From Flavobacteriales bacterium (GTDB lineage Bacteria; Bacteroidota; Bacteroidia; Flavobacteriales_D; Parvicellaceae): 17,058 nt of DNA. The position numbers and the translations under genes were made by a program. Below the pieces are notes generated by a model. It was not told where the DNA came from. It ran no database searches and saw only the letters and a list, made by a program, of their open reading frames with translations. Location: NCBI GenBank assembly GCA_026993705.1, contig JALWSJ010000256.1, positions 1-17,058 of the forward strand. The letters are read 5' to 3'. Positions 15,347-17,058 of the stretch are shown in pieces; position 1 is the first letter of the stretch; each line of letters begins with the position of its first letter.

Positions 15347-16717
15347 GTGTTTTTTATAAAATTAGGTAATTTCCATATGCGATGGTGGGATGAATCGATG
15401 TTTGCGGTCAACGCTTATGAGATGATACAAAATGGAAAGTTCTTTTCTCTATACTTTGATAACGCTCCGGATTTGTACAACACAAAACCGCCTTTAACTG
15501 TTTGGTTACAGGTTTTATTTATAAATTTTTTGGGCTACAATGAATTGGCGATTCGTTTACCTTCCGCGTTAGCCTCTTTTGTATGTGTTGTATTGCTGTT
15601 TCGTTATGTGAAAAATCAATTTGATTATCTATTTGCTTGGATTAGTTCTTTGATATTGCTTACATCATACGGTTTTGTGCACTATCATACAGCTCGAACA
15701 GGAGATTCAGATGCTCTACTAACTTTGTTCGCTTTTATTTCAAATCTTTATTTTCTACGTTATTATAGAGATAAAAATAATAGCGACATATTTCTTATGT
15801 TCTTTTTCCTAACGTTGGGTTTTTTGACAAAGATGTATGCTGTTCTACTGTTTGTTCCTGCTTATTTGGTATTGTTAATCTACAAAAAGCAATTAGCGAA
15901 TTTTATCATGAACAAGCCTTTTGTTTACAGTGTCTTGTTTTTTGTAAGCGTTGTAGGAAGTGTCTTATGGTTAAGAGAAGTAGAAACAGGAGGTTATTTA
16001 GAACAAGTGTTCTATAAAGACGCCGGTCGTTTAACCGCTGTTGTTGAAAATCATAGCGAACCTTTATTTTTTTATTTTGATAATTTCTTACAAGAACGCT
16101 TTGCCACTTGGTTTGTTTTTGCGTTAACCGGTGGTCTTTTAGCTTTCTTTTTTAACAGAGATAAAAATGTAGAACTACTGCAAGTATTTTCAGTTTTTGT
16201 GCTGAGTTATTTGGTCGTCATTACCTTGTCTGTAACAAAGTTAGAATGGTACGATATGCCTTTATATCCTTACTTAGCTACGCTTGCCGCCTATCCGATA
16301 TACAAGCTGCTGAAATCAATAAAAAAAGTGAAGTATCAGTATATCGCATTAATTGTTGTATTCTTTTTCCCTTATCGAGCTATGTTTTACAAATCTCAAA
16401 GTAACAATACAAAAGCCGGCGAATTGGCTATGGAAGCAAATGAATACTTTTTATACAAAGAAATAGAAGCCGGAAAAAACTTAGACGGAATAAAAGTTTT
16501 GACTCAAAAGTGGAAAGGTTCGCTTCTGTTTTATAAATACAAACTCAAAGAAGCTGGACAGAAAATAGATATTTTATATGATGTTTCGTCTATAGTTGTA
16601 AATGATAAAATTTTGGTCAGTGATACATTGTTGTTGTCTGAGCTGAAGTCGAAATATAAGGTTACACTTATCGATAAAAGCCGAAACACCGAGTTGTTAT
16701 TCGTAAAAGGGAGATGA
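15347..16717 (+). CDS. GT39-type membrane glycosyltransferase, 5' end uncertain
   Basis: A polytopic membrane protein of the ArnT/PMT-like GT-C superfamily, which moves a sugar from a polyprenyl-phosphate donor. The first loop carries MRWWDESMFAVNAYEMIQNG (11-30), whose acidic pair Asp15-Glu16 matches the catalytic region, followed by LYNTKPPLTVWLQ and about ten further hydrophobic segments; residues after about 340 form a soluble tail. The first usable in-frame start is GTG at 15347, but that cuts through the expected first transmembrane helix. The frame remains open upstream to 15269 and codes for a fitting helix (FPSLYLVLFALSYFVFFIKL). A GTG at 15291, 11 nt after the SDR stop, is out of frame by one base, separated by an A6 run at 15296-15301. 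One extra A would give MLKKGFPSLYLVLF and a complete protein of about 475 residues. Confidence 0.85.
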   Translation: MFFIKLGNFHMRWWDESMFAVNAYEMIQNGKFFSLYFDNAPDLYNTKPPLTVWLQVLFINFLGYNELAIRLPSALASFVCVVLLFRYVKNQFDYLFAWISSLILLTSYGFVHYHTARTGDSDALLTLFAFISNLYFLRYYRDKNNSDIFLMFFFLTLGFLTKMYAVLLFVPAYLVLLIYKKQLANFIMNKPFVYSVLFFVSVVGSVLWLREVETGGYLEQVFYKDAGRLTAVVENHSEPLFFYFDNFLQERFATWFVFALTGGLLAFFFNRDKNVELLQVFSVFVLSYLVVITLSVTKLEWYDMPLYPYLATLAAYPIYKLLKSIKKVKYQYIALIVVFFFPYRAMFYKSQSNNTKAGELAMEANEYFLYKEIEAGKNLDGIKVLTQKWKGSLLFYKYKLKEAGQKIDILYDVSSIVVNDKILVSDTLLLSELKSKYKVTLIDKSRNTELLFVKGR

Positions 16718-16731
16718 TTCTTTATTTAAAT

Positions 16732-16925
16732 AAAGAAACTAAAACTCATTTTCTTACCGCTCTTTTTACACACGTTAGGGATAGAACGGCGTGTTTGAGC
16801 TCTTTTTGTGTTGTTGCACCTATGCAACACAAAAAAGCGAGTAGTGATAGCCCGACCATTACGGCGTTAAAAAGTAGTGTAGTACAACGAAACTGCTTTT
16901 TTATGCTGTAATGGGAACGCCCAAA
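16732..16925 (+). repeat. Family-1 repeat copy R4 (long form)
   Basis: Starts 14 nt after the glycosyltransferase stop with AAAGAAACTAAAACTC, matching the R1 flank, then CACGTTAGGGATAGAACGGCG. Hairpin A: TTTTTGTGTTG (16803-16813)/CAACACAAAAA (16825-16835), loop TTGCACCTATG. Block GCGAGTAGTGATAGCCCGACC. Hairpin B: arms 16858-16878 and 16892-16912, 20 of 21 positions pair when G-U is allowed (three G-U, one mismatch), loop 13 nt without the TTTCGC inner stem of the other copies. Ends GGGAACGCCCAAA. Confidence 0.85.
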
Positions 16926-16941
16926 ACGTATGGATTAGAAA

Positions 16942-16976
16942 CAAAAAAACGCAATTCACCCCGTAAATTGCGTTTT
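16942..16976 (-). terminator. Intrinsic terminator of the right-edge gene
   Basis: Arms AAAACGCAATT (16946-16956) and AATTGCGTTTT (16966-16976) pair perfectly around a 9-nt loop. On the minus strand the stem is followed by a run of seven T (complement of 16943-16949). It lies 22 nt after the stop of the minus-strand gene; the shorter T-run on the plus side could also help end the pyrR operon transcript. Confidence 0.75.
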
Positions 16977-16997
16977 AGAATTAACTCAATAAGTTAA

Positions 16998-17058
16998 TTA
17001 AGCGTATTGCTCTTCGTTATCCAACCCTTTTTTAGAAAATTTGGCTTTAATCATATCC
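16998..17058 (-). CDS. C-terminal end of an unidentified gene
   Basis: The frame ending in TAA (16998-17000) is open to the right edge and encodes the last 19 residues, DMIKAKFSKKGLDNEEQYA. The terminator at 16942-16976 immediately downstream supports a real gene end. Too little is visible to name the product. Confidence 0.6.
   Translation of the reverse strand, partial: DMIKAKFSKKGLDNEEQYA

Noticed and set aside
381..16925. CRISPR array
   Set aside because: The repeated units are kilobases apart, in both orientations and contain variable-arm hairpins; there is no regular repeat-spacer pattern and no cas gene.

Overview
The window is AT-rich bacterial DNA that reads as chromosome of a member of the Bacteroidota, class Flavobacteriia. 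The main evidence is the ssb-gldE-gldD cluster (GldD and GldE are gliding-motility proteins of this phylum), a DUF4270 lipoprotein beside glmS, abundant lipoprotein signals with an 'xxSC/xAC/xGC' lipobox, and promoter-like TAnnTTTG boxes instead of E. coli-type -10 boxes. I cannot assign a genus.

Layout. (1) 1-357, minus: 5' part of a TPR lipoprotein cut by the left edge. (2) 381-806: a composite of repeat elements and hairpins with no gene. (3) 834-5604, minus: a compact seven-gene run in transcription order ssb, gldE, gldD, a tiny Cys-rich lipoprotein, a SprT-like zinc protein, a MORN-repeat exported protein and queE, with gaps of at most 18 nt and several overlaps. (4) 5895-8133, minus: panC, panD and a YbhN-like flippase-type membrane protein, with a repeat element on either side. 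(5) 8441-12447, plus: a short glycogen-synthase-like protein, a DUF4270 lipoprotein and glmS, behind a recognisable promoter. (6) 12448-13142: gene-free, holding a repeat element and the pyrR leader. (7) 13143-16717, plus: pyrR, pyrB, a short-chain dehydrogenase and a GT39-type membrane glycosyltransferase. (8) 16732-16976: another repeat element and a terminator. (9) The last 61 bases hold the C-terminus of a minus-strand gene.

The genes are mostly housekeeping: single-strand DNA binding and gliding machinery; pantothenate/CoA precursor synthesis (beta-alanine by PanD, condensation by PanC); glucosamine-6-phosphate synthesis; pyrimidine synthesis and its regulator; queuosine/7-deazaguanine synthesis.

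The unusual content is between the genes. Four copies of one repeat (family 1: 381-575 minus, 5711-5863 plus, 8151-8303 minus, 16732-16925 plus) carry near-invariant blocks around two hairpins whose arms differ between copies but still pair, i.e. compensatory change. Two copies of a second repeat (family 2: 624-806 and 12497-12710) have 12-bp terminal inverted repeats, a conserved inner stem and a variable loop. Both families share the edge motif CGTTAGGGAT and a degenerate roughly 50-nt flank, so they look like one mobile or processed system. In the two family-2 copies the inner part is inverted relative to its immediate flanks. No transposase or recombinase gene is present in the window, so any mobilising enzyme must lie elsewhere.
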